Positions 1 to 7,640 are shown, counted from the stretch's first letter. The stretch is DNA of 17,999 nucleotides from an uncultured Aliiroseovarius sp. (GCA_938023895.1 CALJDH010000291.1:1-17999), one strand, 5' to 3'. Numbers and translations: made by a program. The notes: generated from the sequence alone by a model not told the origin.

Positions 1-26
1 ACATCGGTGATGATCCCAGTGAACAT
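1..26 (-). CDS. ribE: Riboflavin synthase, alpha chain type (first eight codons only)
   Basis: Only the N-terminus is inside the window: the leftward frame from the ATG at 26-24 reads MFTGIITD, then runs off the left edge. MFTGI is the near-invariant start of riboflavin synthase (lumazine to riboflavin, last step of the pathway), and MFTGIITD is a usual alphaproteobacterial form. A perfect AGGAGG lies four bases before the ATG (complement of 31-36), so this is a true start. The presence of ribD, another riboflavin gene, on the same strand at 5937-4828 supports the call. No FMN riboswitch core was recognised in the 203 bases between this start and kpsS. The identity rests on eight residues plus context, so it should be confirmed with flanking sequence. 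Confidence 0.82.
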
Positions 27-238
27 GTCGCCTCCTGCATCGGGTTGGTGTCACTGCTGTAGCGGAAACGCAGCCAGGATTGAAGCCATGATACGTTACG
101 AAGGCCGCCCCAAATTCGCCGATAAAAACACCCGCATGGCCCAATTTTTGCCGCAAGCCATTGTTAATTCCCCTGTAACCATCTTTTTGTAGGCCTATAA
201 GGCGAATAACGCTCTTTCTGATTTGGTGATTGGCAGGT

Positions 239-1531
239 ATGGCGCGCATCACGGGCGAGAACCGAAACTTCCTATTCTTACAAGGTCCACATGGGCCTTT
301 CTTCGGTCGTCTGGCGAAAATGCTGGGGCGATCCGGAGCCAAGGTATGGCGCGTCGGGTTTAACCGTGGCGATCAGGCATTTTGGCCTGACAAGACGACT
401 TACATTCCCTTCACCGACCCGCAAGACCAGTGGATCAGCCGCTTCGATCAAATCGTTGAGGCGCACGATATCACCGACATCGTGCTCTATGGCGATACCC
501 GCCCCATCCATGCCCAAGCCGTAGAACGGGCGCGCGCGCGGGGACTGACCATTCATGTCTTCGAAGAAGGGTATCTGCGGCCCTATTGGGTGACGTACGA
601 GCGGGACGGCTCCAATGGCAATTCACGCTTGATGGACTATGACGTCACACAGATGCAGCGCATTCTTGAAGACGCCGAGCCGGATATGCCCGAGGCCCCC
701 GCCCATTGGGGGGACATGCGCCATCACGTCTTCTACGGCGCGCTCTATCACTGGTTCGTCATGTTCCTGAATCAGCGCTATCGCAACTTCAAGCCCCACC
801 GCTCCATCGGCGTCACGAAAGAGTTTTTGCTTTATCTTCAGCGGCTTGTTCTGATGCCAGTGATTGCCGCTGATCGTATCCGAGCCTCTCTGCGCATCCG
901 CTATGGTGGCTTCCCCTATCATCTGGCCCTATTGCAGCTGGAACATGATTCAAGCTTCCAAATGCACAGCCCCTTCACCACGATGACCGAGTTTCTTGAG
1001 CTGGTGATCGCGGGCTTCGCCGACGGAGCCCCCACGCACCATCATCTGGTCTTCAAAGCCCATCCGCTGGAAGATGGGCGTGTGCCACAGCGGCGCGAGA
1101 TCCGCAGGTTGGCACAGGCGCATGGCATCGCAGATCGCGTCCACTATGTGCGCGGCGGCAAGCTGGCCAAGCTGCTGGATCACGCGCGCTCTGCCGTGAC
1201 GATCAACTCGACCGCCGCCCAGCAGGTGCTGTGGCGTGGACTTCCGCTGAAGCTGTTCGGCAACGCGGTTTATGCCAAGCCCGAATTCGTGTCAGAACAA
1301 CCCCTGCCCGAGTTCTTTGACATCCCCACCCGCCCGGATAAACGCGCCTATCGCGACTATCGGCACTTTCTTTTAGAAACCAGCCAAGTCGCAGGCGGCT
1401 TTTATTCTGCGCGTGGTCGGCGCCAGTTGCTGCGGCAGGTGGTGGATATGATGCTGTCCCCCGACGATCCGTATCAGGCGCTGGAACAGGGTACAGCGGC
1501 ACCTCGGCAACAGTTGAGCGTGGTCAATTGA
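239..1531 (+). CDS. kpsS: Capsular polysaccharide biosynthesis protein KpsS (beta-Kdo transferase)
   Basis: KpsS adds the first beta-linked Kdo to a phosphatidylglycerol acceptor at the cytoplasmic membrane, starting the poly-Kdo anchor of group 2-type capsules. The protein has the single-module capsule-synthesis layout (Capsule_synth family). It shows an N-terminal FLQGPHGPFF with an FxRLAK helix, the conserved VFEEGYLRPYWVT block near residue 110, a PYHLALLQLEHDS strand near 225, FKAHPLEDG near 275 and the nucleotide-sugar end motif VTINSTAAQQVLWRG near 320. The ATG at 239 is preferred over the in-frame TTG at 230 because a GGTGA lies nine bases upstream; this gives 430 residues. It is followed 85 bases later by the export lipoprotein and then kpsC, and is probably transcribed with them. 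The KpsS rather than KpsC assignment rests on one module only. Confidence 0.88.
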   Translation: MARITGENRNFLFLQGPHGPFFGRLAKMLGRSGAKVWRVGFNRGDQAFWPDKTTYIPFTDPQDQWISRFDQIVEAHDITDIVLYGDTRPIHAQAVERARARGLTIHVFEEGYLRPYWVTYERDGSNGNSRLMDYDVTQMQRILEDAEPDMPEAPAHWGDMRHHVFYGALYHWFVMFLNQRYRNFKPHRSIGVTKEFLLYLQRLVLMPVIAADRIRASLRIRYGGFPYHLALLQLEHDSSFQMHSPFTTMTEFLELVIAGFADGAPTHHHLVFKAHPLEDGRVPQRREIRRLAQAHGIADRVHYVRGGKLAKLLDHARSAVTINSTAAQQVLWRGLPLKLFGNAVYAKPEFVSEQPLPEFFDIPTRPDKRAYRDYRHFLLETSQVAGGFYSARGRRQLLRQVVDMMLSPDDPYQALEQGTAAPRQQLSVVN

Positions 1532-1616
1532 CCTGAAAGTGCCTTCTCTGGAATTTAGGCCCATCTCGCGATAACCTCCGAAAAATGAATCAGACCTCCA
1601 TGAAGGTGTACGGGCA

Positions 1617-2756
1617 GTGACAACAAGAAAATCTATTTGGGCCAAGCACTTGATCTTGGCGACGGCCATCTTGGCGCTTGGCGCCTGTGGGCTACCCCGC
1701 ACCGGTCCAACCAAGCAAGAGCTCTTTTCTGGCTCGGTCCAGAAGCAAGGCAATGCACATATCGTTGAGGTCACTGACCATGTCACCCGTGCAACCGCCG
1801 TTGTCCCACCCCTTGGGTTCAGCCCAGAATTCCAGAACCGCGGACTGGTCGGATCTGACACGATTCGTGCTGGCGATACGCTTAGAATTTCGATCTGGGA
1901 GAACGTCGAAGACGGTATTCTGACCACGGCCGGGGCCCCTGCCGCACTTGAGCATGTGCAGGTAGATGGCGAAGGGTATATCTTCATTCCTTATGCCGGT
2001 CGCGTGAAAGCTGCGGGCAACTCGCCCGAAGCCATTCGCCGCGTGATTACCCGCAAGTTGGCTGAACAGACACCGGACCCGCAGGTCACCGTACGCCGCA
2101 CCGCAGGCGATGGTGCTACCGTATCGGTCACGGGCGCAGTCAGCGGCCAAGGCGTCTATCCCATCGAGCGCCCAACCCGCACACTGAACGCCATGCTGGC
2201 GCGCGCTGGCGGCGTCTCGATCGAGCCCGAGATTGCCAAGGTCAAAGTGATCCGCGGCTCAAAGGTCGGCGAGATCTGGTTCGAAGATCTGTTCGAATAT
2301 CCACAGATGGACATTGCGCTGCGCGGCGGCGACCGCATTCTGGTAGAAGCTGACCCCCGAACCTTTACCGCACTTGGTGCAACCGGCGCGCAAAGCCGGG
2401 TCGGGTTCGCAAGCCAAACCCTGTCGGCCGTCGAGGCTATTGCACAGGTGGGCGGCTTGTCTTCATCTGCCGCTGATCCCAAAGGCGTGTTCGTTCTGCG
2501 TGATGAAACGGCAGACATTGCCAATTCAGTTCTGGGACGCACTGACCTTACCGGACCGCAGCGCATGATCTATGTGTTGAACCTGACTGCCGCCAATGGC
2601 CTGTTCCTGGCGCGCGACTTCGGGATCCGTGACGGCGACACGGTGTATGTCACCGATGCCCCCTATACGCAGTGGTCCAAGGTGCTGACAGCCTTCACGG
2701 GCTCGCTATCCACAGCGGGGTCCATCGCGGCCCTGAACCAAAGCCTGACCGAGTAA
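1617..2756 (+). CDS. Polysaccharide export outer-membrane lipoprotein (Wza/KpsD family)
   Basis: This is an outer-membrane channel component for capsule or exopolysaccharide export. It starts with RK, a hydrophobic stretch (residues 11-20) and a lipobox LGAC with the lipidated cysteine at residue 24. After that comes a poly-export domain (about 80-165; AGDTLRISIWEN, GYIFIPYAGRVKAAG) and two SLBB-type beta-grasp stretches (about 166-245, VSVTGAVSGQGVYPIERP; about 250-345, beginning TFTALGATG). The C-terminal 35 residues look amphipathic, matching the segment that forms the outer-membrane helical barrel in Wza. The length (379) is that of Wza. The GTG start overlaps a preceding stop-like TGA and is the only start giving a proper signal peptide. 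It lies between kpsS and kpsC, 14 bases before the kpsC start. Whether it is functionally KpsD or Wza cannot be told from sequence, so no symbol is given. Confidence 0.9.
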   Translation: MTTRKSIWAKHLILATAILALGACGLPRTGPTKQELFSGSVQKQGNAHIVEVTDHVTRATAVVPPLGFSPEFQNRGLVGSDTIRAGDTLRISIWENVEDGILTTAGAPAALEHVQVDGEGYIFIPYAGRVKAAGNSPEAIRRVITRKLAEQTPDPQVTVRRTAGDGATVSVTGAVSGQGVYPIERPTRTLNAMLARAGGVSIEPEIAKVKVIRGSKVGEIWFEDLFEYPQMDIALRGGDRILVEADPRTFTALGATGAQSRVGFASQTLSAVEAIAQVGGLSSSAADPKGVFVLRDETADIANSVLGRTDLTGPQRMIYVLNLTAANGLFLARDFGIRDGDTVYVTDAPYTQWSKVLTAFTGSLSTAGSIAALNQSLTE

Positions 2757-2770
2757 TCGGGCCTCAGCCC

Positions 2771-4831
2771 GTGATCGAAGACATCAAAGAACCTCTTGCC
2801 GTCGGGTCGAAACTGCCCCGGCGGCTTTTCGTTTACAACGGCGGCTTTCTGACCCAACCGCGCGTGAAACGCATTCTTGAGCTTGCAGGCTGGAATATCC
2901 GGCTTGGCCTTCCGGGCGATGGGGATTGGGTTGGGACATGGGGAAAAAGCCCAACCTCCGGCCGGGGCGAGGCCGTCGCAGCCCGCAAGAAAAATCCGGT
3001 TCTTCGGGTCGAAGATGCCTTTCTGCGCTCGGTTTTGCCCGGCCGTTCGGGCGAGCCACCCTTGGGCCTGATGCTGGATGATCTGGGGGTGCATTTCGAT
3101 GGATCTACACCATCGCGGCTTGAGCAAATCCTGAAACAGGACCCGCTGGACGACAGCGCACTTCTGAACCGGGCGCGGACGGCGATGACGCGTATGACAT
3201 CCGGGCATCTATCGAAATACAACGCCTTCCACCCAGATCTTCCCGTACCCGATGCGCCCTATGTGCTGGTGCTGGATCAAACGGCAGGGGATGCGTCGAT
3301 CCGATATGGTGGCGCATCCAACGCGACCTTCCGCGACATGCTGGTCGCCGCGCGCCTAGAACATCCCCACGCACGCATCTTGATCAAGACCCACCCCGAG
3401 ACCCAGGCGGGCCATCGCACGGGGCATTACGGCCCCGAGGACGAAAACACTCAGGTCCAACTGATCACAGACCCCGTCAGCCCCTGGGCGCTGCTGGATG
3501 GGGCCGTGGCCGTCTATACCGTCAGTTCAGGCATGGGGTTCGAGGCCATTCTGGCTGGCCATAAGCCCCATGTGTTCGGGCAGCCCTTCTATGCGGGTTG
3601 GGGCTTGACCGAAGATCGTCAGCCAGTGAACCGACGGGCGCGCAATCTGACCCGCGCGCAATTGTTTGCGGGCGCGATGATGCTGTACCCCACCTGGTAC
3701 GATCCCTATCGCGACGAGCTTTGCGAAATTGAACGGGTTCTGGACACGCTTGAGGCGCGCGCCCGTGCGTGGCGCGAGGACCACCAAGGCTATGTCGCAA
3801 GCGGCATGCGCCTATGGAAACGCCGCCCCTTGGCCGAGTTTTTCAAGGCCGACGCCGCGATGGTCTTTGACGACAATGGCGCGCGTGCAGCAGATGGGGC
3901 CAACACGCTGGAACGCCCCTTGCTGGTCTGGGCCGGAAAGGAAGAGCCAGCCCACAGCGCTCACCGGCCGCCGCTGCGTATCGAAGATGGTTTCCTGCGC
4001 TCGCGTGGGCTTGGAGCAGAGCTTGTGCCCCCTCTCTCGCTCGTGCGCGACGATCTGGGCATCTACTATGACCCAACACGCGAAAGCCGGTTAGAGCGGC
4101 ATATCGCGGCGGCGACCGCCCTGCCCGATCACGCCCGGGACCGCGCCGAACGCCTCATCACGAAGATCACCGAAAACCGTTTGGGGAAGTACAATCTGGA
4201 GCGCCCCCTGCCCGCCGGGTTGAATACGCTGCCAGATGGGCCACGTATCCTTGTGCCGGGTCAGGTCGAGGATGATGCCTCGATCCGGCTGGGAACGACG
4301 GAAATCACCACCAATCTGGGCCTGTTGAAACGCGCGCGCGCGGAGAATCCGGACGCCGTGATCATCTATAAGCCCCACCCGGATGTGGAAGCGGGCCTGC
4401 GTGAAGGGCGCATTCCGCCGGACGAGGCTGCACAATACGCCGATCTGATCGCTGATCAAGCAGACCCGATTGCACTGCTGGAGCATGTGGATGCGCTGTG
4501 GACCATGACCTCGACCATGGGGTTTGAGGCAATGTTGCGCGGGGTTCCGGTCACCTGTCTTGGCGCGCCGTTTTATGCTGGTTGGGGGCTGACGACGGAT
4601 CTGGGGAATATCCCTGAACGCCGCATGGCCCGTCCAGATCTGATCGCGCTGACCTACGCCGTCCTGATTGACTATCCGCGCTATTTCGATCCCGTCACCA
4701 AAACGGCTTGTCCGGTTGAAGTGGTGGTGAATCGGCTGGCCTCGGGCGAGATTCCCAAAGGACGACGCGGAACGCGGCTGTTGGCCAAGCTACAGGGACT
4801 GTTCGCCAGCTACGCCTATTTGTGGCGCTAG
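2771..4831 (+). CDS. kpsC: Capsular polysaccharide biosynthesis protein KpsC (tandem beta-Kdo transferase)
   Basis: KpsC extends the beta-Kdo linker of the capsule lipid anchor using two fused glycosyltransferase modules. The duplication is plain. VEDAFLRSV near residue 81 is repeated as IEDGFLRSRG near 404. DASIRYG in a block beginning near 167 matches DASIRLG in a block near 494. HPET in the first module matches HPDVEAG in the second. MGFEAILAG followed by FYAGWGL (from 254) matches MGFEAMLRG followed by FYAGWGL (from 583). The modules are offset by about 327 residues. The open frame reaches back to 2672 inside the export gene, but GTG at 2771 is the likely start: it clears the upstream stop by 14 bases and gives 686 residues with a normal KpsC beginning (RRLFVYNGGFL). 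The ribosome-binding site is weak. The stop codon overlaps that of ribD on the other strand. Confidence 0.93.
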   Translation: MIEDIKEPLAVGSKLPRRLFVYNGGFLTQPRVKRILELAGWNIRLGLPGDGDWVGTWGKSPTSGRGEAVAARKKNPVLRVEDAFLRSVLPGRSGEPPLGLMLDDLGVHFDGSTPSRLEQILKQDPLDDSALLNRARTAMTRMTSGHLSKYNAFHPDLPVPDAPYVLVLDQTAGDASIRYGGASNATFRDMLVAARLEHPHARILIKTHPETQAGHRTGHYGPEDENTQVQLITDPVSPWALLDGAVAVYTVSSGMGFEAILAGHKPHVFGQPFYAGWGLTEDRQPVNRRARNLTRAQLFAGAMMLYPTWYDPYRDELCEIERVLDTLEARARAWREDHQGYVASGMRLWKRRPLAEFFKADAAMVFDDNGARAADGANTLERPLLVWAGKEEPAHSAHRPPLRIEDGFLRSRGLGAELVPPLSLVRDDLGIYYDPTRESRLERHIAAATALPDHARDRAERLITKITENRLGKYNLERPLPAGLNTLPDGPRILVPGQVEDDASIRLGTTEITTNLGLLKRARAENPDAVIIYKPHPDVEAGLREGRIPPDEAAQYADLIADQADPIALLEHVDALWTMTSTMGFEAMLRGVPVTCLGAPFYAGWGLTTDLGNIPERRMARPDLIALTYAVLIDYPRYFDPVTKTACPVEVVVNRLASGEIPKGRRGTRLLAKLQGLFASYAYLWR

Positions 4832-5937
4832 GCTTTCCGTCGCCAGCGGTGCAGCACATCACCACCGATATCACGGCATTCTATCAGATCGAACCGGGGC
4901 GCTTCTGTCAGGCGACTAAGCCCCATGGCAGCTAACGACGGACGCCCTTCGGCCCCGATGGCCAGACCGGCCCCATAGCCGACAAGTTCATCCACAAGCC
5001 CTGCCCCCAGAAGCGAGGCGGCAAGCCCCCCGCCCCCTTCGCAATACACGCGGGTCAACCCGCGATCACCAAGGGCTTGCAGAACCGAGCCCGGGTCAAG
5101 TGTCGCCTGAACCTCGTCCACTGTAATCAACGTAGCCCCGATGCCCTGCCAAGCGGCAATCAACTCGGGCGCGGCGCGACGGCCATGACAAATCCACAGC
5201 GGCACCTCGCGTGCAGTGCGAGCCAACTGACTGTCCAAAGGCATATCTAAATGGCGGGACAGCACCACGCGTACGGGCTGGTGATCCACGCCCAACCCTC
5301 GCACGGTCAGCGAAGGGTCATCATCACGGGCCGTCCCGGCACCGACCATCACCGCATCATGGCTGGCGCGCATGGCGTGCACATGGCGGCGTGCTTCGGG
5401 TCCAGTGATCCACTGGCTTTCACCGCTGGCGGTTGCAATCCGTCCATCAAAGCTGCTCGCCAGTTTCAATGTCAGCATTGGGCGGCCACGGGTGACACGG
5501 CTGAGGAAGCCTGCCTGATCGGCGCGCGCCTCGTCCTCGCATAGCCCAGTTTTGACTGCGATCCCTGCGGCCCGAAGCATGTCAAAGCCGCCTCCATCCA
5601 CACGCGGATCAGGATCACCCAGCGCGCAGACCACGCGCGCAATGCCCGCGCTTATCAGTGCCTCAGCACAGGGCGGTGTCTTTCCGTGGTGGGCACAGGG
5701 TTCCAACGTGACATAGGCGGTTGCGCCTTTGGCGGCGTCCCCGGCCTGAGCAAGCGCCACGACCTCGGCATGGGGGCGCCCGCCCGGTTGGGTCCACCCC
5801 CGCCCAACGATCCGCCCATCGCGCACGATCACACAGCCCACAGCCGGGTTTGGCCACACACGCCCAAGCCCGCGCCGCGCAAGCGACAGGGCCAGGCGCA
5901 TATACCGAAGATCTGCGCCTGAATTCTGCGACATCAT
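4828..5937 (-). CDS. ribD: Bifunctional riboflavin biosynthesis deaminase/reductase RibD
   Basis: RibD carries out two successive cytosolic steps of riboflavin synthesis: deamination of the diaminopyrimidine and NADPH-dependent reduction of its ribose chain. The deaminase domain covers about residues 1-145, with zinc ligands in HAE (H56, catalytic E58) and PCAHHGKTPPC (C81, C90). The reductase domain runs from about 148 to the end, with LKLASSFDGRIATASGESQW, VGAGTARDDDPSLTVR and the CEGGGGLAASLL strand. The length of 369 is normal for the family. The start is a double ATG, six bases after the nrdR stop, so the two genes are almost certainly cotranscribed. The C-terminal stop shares a CTAG with the convergent kpsC stop, leaving no space for a terminator between them. 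Both active sites look intact. Confidence 0.97.
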   Translation of the reverse strand: MMSQNSGADLRYMRLALSLARRGLGRVWPNPAVGCVIVRDGRIVGRGWTQPGGRPHAEVVALAQAGDAAKGATAYVTLEPCAHHGKTPPCAEALISAGIARVVCALGDPDPRVDGGGFDMLRAAGIAVKTGLCEDEARADQAGFLSRVTRGRPMLTLKLASSFDGRIATASGESQWITGPEARRHVHAMRASHDAVMVGAGTARDDDPSLTVRGLGVDHQPVRVVLSRHLDMPLDSQLARTAREVPLWICHGRRAAPELIAAWQGIGATLITVDEVQATLDPGSVLQALGDRGLTRVYCEGGGGLAASLLGAGLVDELVGYGAGLAIGAEGRPSLAAMGLSRLTEAPRFDLIECRDIGGDVLHRWRRKA

Positions 5938-5943
5938 CGACGG

Positions 5944-6414
5944 TTACTCGTCTTCTGTGGGGATATCCGGGCGCAGTTCGCTGACGAATTTATCGAAATC
6001 ATCTGCCGCCTGGAAATTCTTGTAAACACTGGCAAACCGTACATAGGCGACGGTGTCGATGCGGGCCAAAGCCTCCATCACAATCTCGCCAATGGTTTTT
6101 GACGGAATGTCCGTCTCGCCCATGCTTTCCAGCCGCCGCACGATGCCCGAAATCATCTGATCAATGCGTTCCGGTTCAACCGGGCGTTTCTGCATTGAAA
6201 TGCGGATCGAACGCTCGAGCTTCTCACGGTCGAAATCCTCGCGGCGACCGTTCGATTTGATCACCACGAGATCGCGTAGCTGTACGCGCTCATAGGTTGT
6301 GAAGCGCCCGCCACAGGCCGGGCAGAAGCGACGGCGACGGATCGCCACATGATCCTCGGCCGGACGGCTGTCTTTCACCTGAGTGTCGATATTTCCGCAA
6401 AACGGACAGCGCAT
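5944..6414 (-). CDS. nrdR: Transcriptional repressor NrdR
   Basis: NrdR is the ATP/dATP-sensing zinc-ribbon repressor of ribonucleotide reductase genes. The ATG at 6414 gives 156 residues, the standard family length, with a start MRCPFCG exactly as expected. An upstream in-frame extension to 6462 is rejected because it lacks family similarity and because AAAAGGGG sits before 6414. Zinc ligands are C3/C6 and C31/C34 (CPAC), followed by the RFTTYERV motif and an ATP-cone domain from about residue 46 to 136 ([17 protein letters not shown], then [13 protein letters not shown]). It is the first gene of a leftward nrdR-ribD unit, an arrangement widespread in proteobacteria. A candidate promoter and a DnaA-box sequence lie upstream. 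Confidence 0.97.
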   Translation of the reverse strand: MRCPFCGNIDTQVKDSRPAEDHVAIRRRRFCPACGGRFTTYERVQLRDLVVIKSNGRREDFDREKLERSIRISMQKRPVEPERIDQMISGIVRRLESMGETDIPSKTIGEIVMEALARIDTVAYVRFASVYKNFQAADDFDKFVSELRPDIPTEDE

Positions 6415-6462
6415 AGCCGACCCCTTTTCTTCACTGTTCCCCGTTGGTGTGGCGTTGGCCAC

Positions 6463-6471
6463 TTATCCACA
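6463..6471 (+). promoter_or_regulatory. Perfect DnaA-box sequence upstream of nrdR
   Basis: TTATCCACA is an exact match to the strong DnaA box. It lies just downstream of the candidate -10 of nrdR, around the expected transcription start. A single nine-base match can occur by chance; the placement at the start site of a nucleotide-metabolism regulator is what makes it notable. Confidence 0.4.
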
Positions 6472-6474
6472 GGC

Positions 6475-6503
6475 ACTATAGGACAGCCTCTAGGTCTTGT
6501 GTA
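6475..6503 (-). promoter_or_regulatory. Candidate sigma-70 promoter for nrdR-ribD
   Basis: On the minus strand TACACA (complement of 6498-6503, four of six matches to TTGACA) is followed after 17 bases by TATAGT (complement of 6475-6480, five of six matches to TATAAT), about 60 bases before the nrdR ATG. An inverted repeat CCTCTA/TAGAGG (6487-6492 and 6502-6507, nine-base gap) spans the -35 and part of the spacer and could be an operator. This is inferred from consensus and spacing only. Confidence 0.4.
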
Positions 6504-6606
6504 GAGGGAAATCCACGCCCCAAAATGCGGCGGGCGTTATCTGCGAAGACAACGCCCGACGACCCGTGCGTCTGATTTTCCAACCAAAATCGACGCCCCC
6601 GACACC

Positions 6607-6633
6607 GTTCAGCAAGCCTGAAGCTTGCTGAAC
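6607..6633 (-). terminator. Perfect 11-bp hairpin after the cytochrome gene
   Basis: GTTCAGCAAGC (6607-6617) pairs fully with GCTTGCTGAAC (6623-6633) around a five-base loop. It lies 18 bases past the stop of the leftward cytochrome gene, so it is probably its transcript end. No T-tract follows on the minus strand; on the plus strand only a CAGTTTTG follows. It could instead be an mRNA 3'-end stabiliser. Function as a terminator is uncertain. Confidence 0.45.
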
Positions 6634-6651
6634 CAGTTTTGTTGGAAACTG

Positions 6652-7080
6652 CTATTCCTGAATGGTCTGGAGATAGTAAACCAGAGACAGAATGCGCCCC
6701 TGCACGATCTCTTCAGCGTCCACCCCTGGATGAAAGGTGTTTGGACCAGCTTCAATCATGAACAGATCTCCCCAAACCGGCATGTCCGTCGTGCCATGTC
6801 CGGCAATCTCTCGCCGACCATTGATGGACTGATAGACATCAGAGAACGGAAAGATACCGTTGTTTTTCTTGGATAGAACGCGAAGATCACGCGGCTGTTC
6901 AGCAAACAGCGCCGCTACAGGCCCAGATCCCATGGCATCCGCTCCGTGACAGGCAGCGCAGTTCTCGACAAACAGCGCCTTGCCAAACATCGCTTCGTCT
7001 GATTGAGCGTTAGCTGGAACCGCAGAAACTCCAATCGAAACAACACCACTTGCAACAAACTTTAGAAGCACAGATTTCAT
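6652..7080 (-). CDS. Periplasmic monohaem c-type cytochrome
   Basis: A small class I cytochrome c of 142 residues, exported by Sec and haem-loaded in the periplasm. Visible features are a signal peptide (K2, hydrophobic core to about residue 22, likely cleavage after ANA at 25), the haem motif CAACH at 41-45 and a likely axial methionine in MPVWG (M100). The C-terminal helix is LSLVYYLQTI, typical of the fold. The ATG at 7080 has a strong GGGAGGAA about six bases before it. It is a single gene, with a hairpin after its stop and an FNR-like box in its upstream region, suggesting oxygen- or redox-dependent expression. The electron partner cannot be told from the sequence. Confidence 0.9.
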   Translation of the reverse strand: MKSVLLKFVASGVVSIGVSAVPANAQSDEAMFGKALFVENCAACHGADAMGSGPVAALFAEQPRDLRVLSKKNNGIFPFSDVYQSINGRREIAGHGTTDMPVWGDLFMIEAGPNTFHPGVDAEEIVQGRILSLVYYLQTIQE

Positions 7081-7190
7081 CGTAATTCCTCCCAGTTAAA
7101 TTGGCAGAACTACTTCTGAACCTGTGAAATTATCTTACTCAAAAGCAATTCCGCATAATATCACGATAGGACGAGACGCGGATCGGCACC

Positions 7191-7204
7191 TTGATCGGCG
7201 TCAA
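7191..7204. promoter_or_regulatory. FNR/FnrL-type binding site upstream of the cytochrome gene
   Basis: TTGATCGGCGTCAA fits the FNR-family pattern TTGAT-N4-RTCAA, with a purine at the one relaxed position. It lies in the 133-base gap between yjbQ and the leftward cytochrome gene. A TATCGT (complement of 7163-7168) sits at the distance expected of a -10 if the box is centred near -41.5, the usual place for activation; a TATTAT (complement of 7155-7160) is an alternative. Regulation is inferred. Confidence 0.5.
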
Positions 7205-7213
7205 ACAGCCAAT

Positions 7214-7633
7214 TTATCGGCCCAGATGCGCCACCACCTGCCGCTGATGCGGCGCGTTGCGGTGTTCAAACAGATAGATCCCTTGCCACGTCCCCAAAGC
7301 CATGCGATTTCCGCTAACCGGGATCGACAGGCTTACAGGCAGCATCGCCGCCTTGATGTGGGCCGGCATGTCGTCCGGCCCCTCATAGGTATGTGTCAAA
7401 TAGGACATGGAGGGATCAGTCGTGGGTGGAACCATCCGATGAAAAAAGTTCCGAAGGTCGGTCTGCACCTCGGGGTCCGCATTTTCTTGGATCAGCAACG
7501 AGCACGAGGTATGGCGCACAAACAGCGTCAACAGCCCCTCATCCACCTCTTGCCCACTTAGCCAGCCCTGAACCTGAGAGGTAAATTCGTAAAGGCCCTG
7601 CCCCTTGGTTGAGATCTCGAACAAACCGGCCAT
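7214..7633 (-). CDS. yjbQ: YjbQ-family (UPF0047) protein
   Basis: A 139-residue member of the YjbQ/UPF0047 family, a small cytosolic beta-rich trimer. E. coli YjbQ has a weak thiamine-phosphate-synthase activity, but the physiological role is unsettled. Family signatures are HTSCSLLIQENADP (41-54), HTYEGPDDMPAHIKA (81-95) and GTWQGIYLFEHR (114-125), with the conserved histidines likely binding metal or substrate. The ATG at 7633 is chosen over an in-frame TTG at 7651: it has GAGGGG directly before it and matches the family start, whereas 7651 lies inside the T-tract of an intrinsic terminator. That terminator ends only about a dozen bases before this ATG, so expression needs read-through or a regulated leader. 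Confidence 0.9.
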   Translation of the reverse strand: MAGLFEISTKGQGLYEFTSQVQGWLSGQEVDEGLLTLFVRHTSCSLLIQENADPEVQTDLRNFFHRMVPPTTDPSMSYLTHTYEGPDDMPAHIKAAMLPVSLSIPVSGNRMALGTWQGIYLFEHRNAPHQRQVVAHLGR

Positions 7634-7640
7634 GCACCCC

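Noticed and set aside
7..192. A rightward 61-codon frame at the left edge.
   Set aside because: It overlaps the start region of the leftward riboflavin synthase gene and the promoter region of kpsS, has no clear ribosome-binding site and no similarity.
27..229. FMN riboswitch for ribE.
   Set aside because: The conserved AGGGCA/GACC core was not found in the 203 bases before the ribE start.
1585..1620. An 11-codon frame (MNQTSMKVYGQ) ending on the GTG start of the export lipoprotein, possible leader peptide.
   Set aside because: It has no strong ribosome-binding site, no attenuator hairpin after it and no special codon run; it is probably chance.
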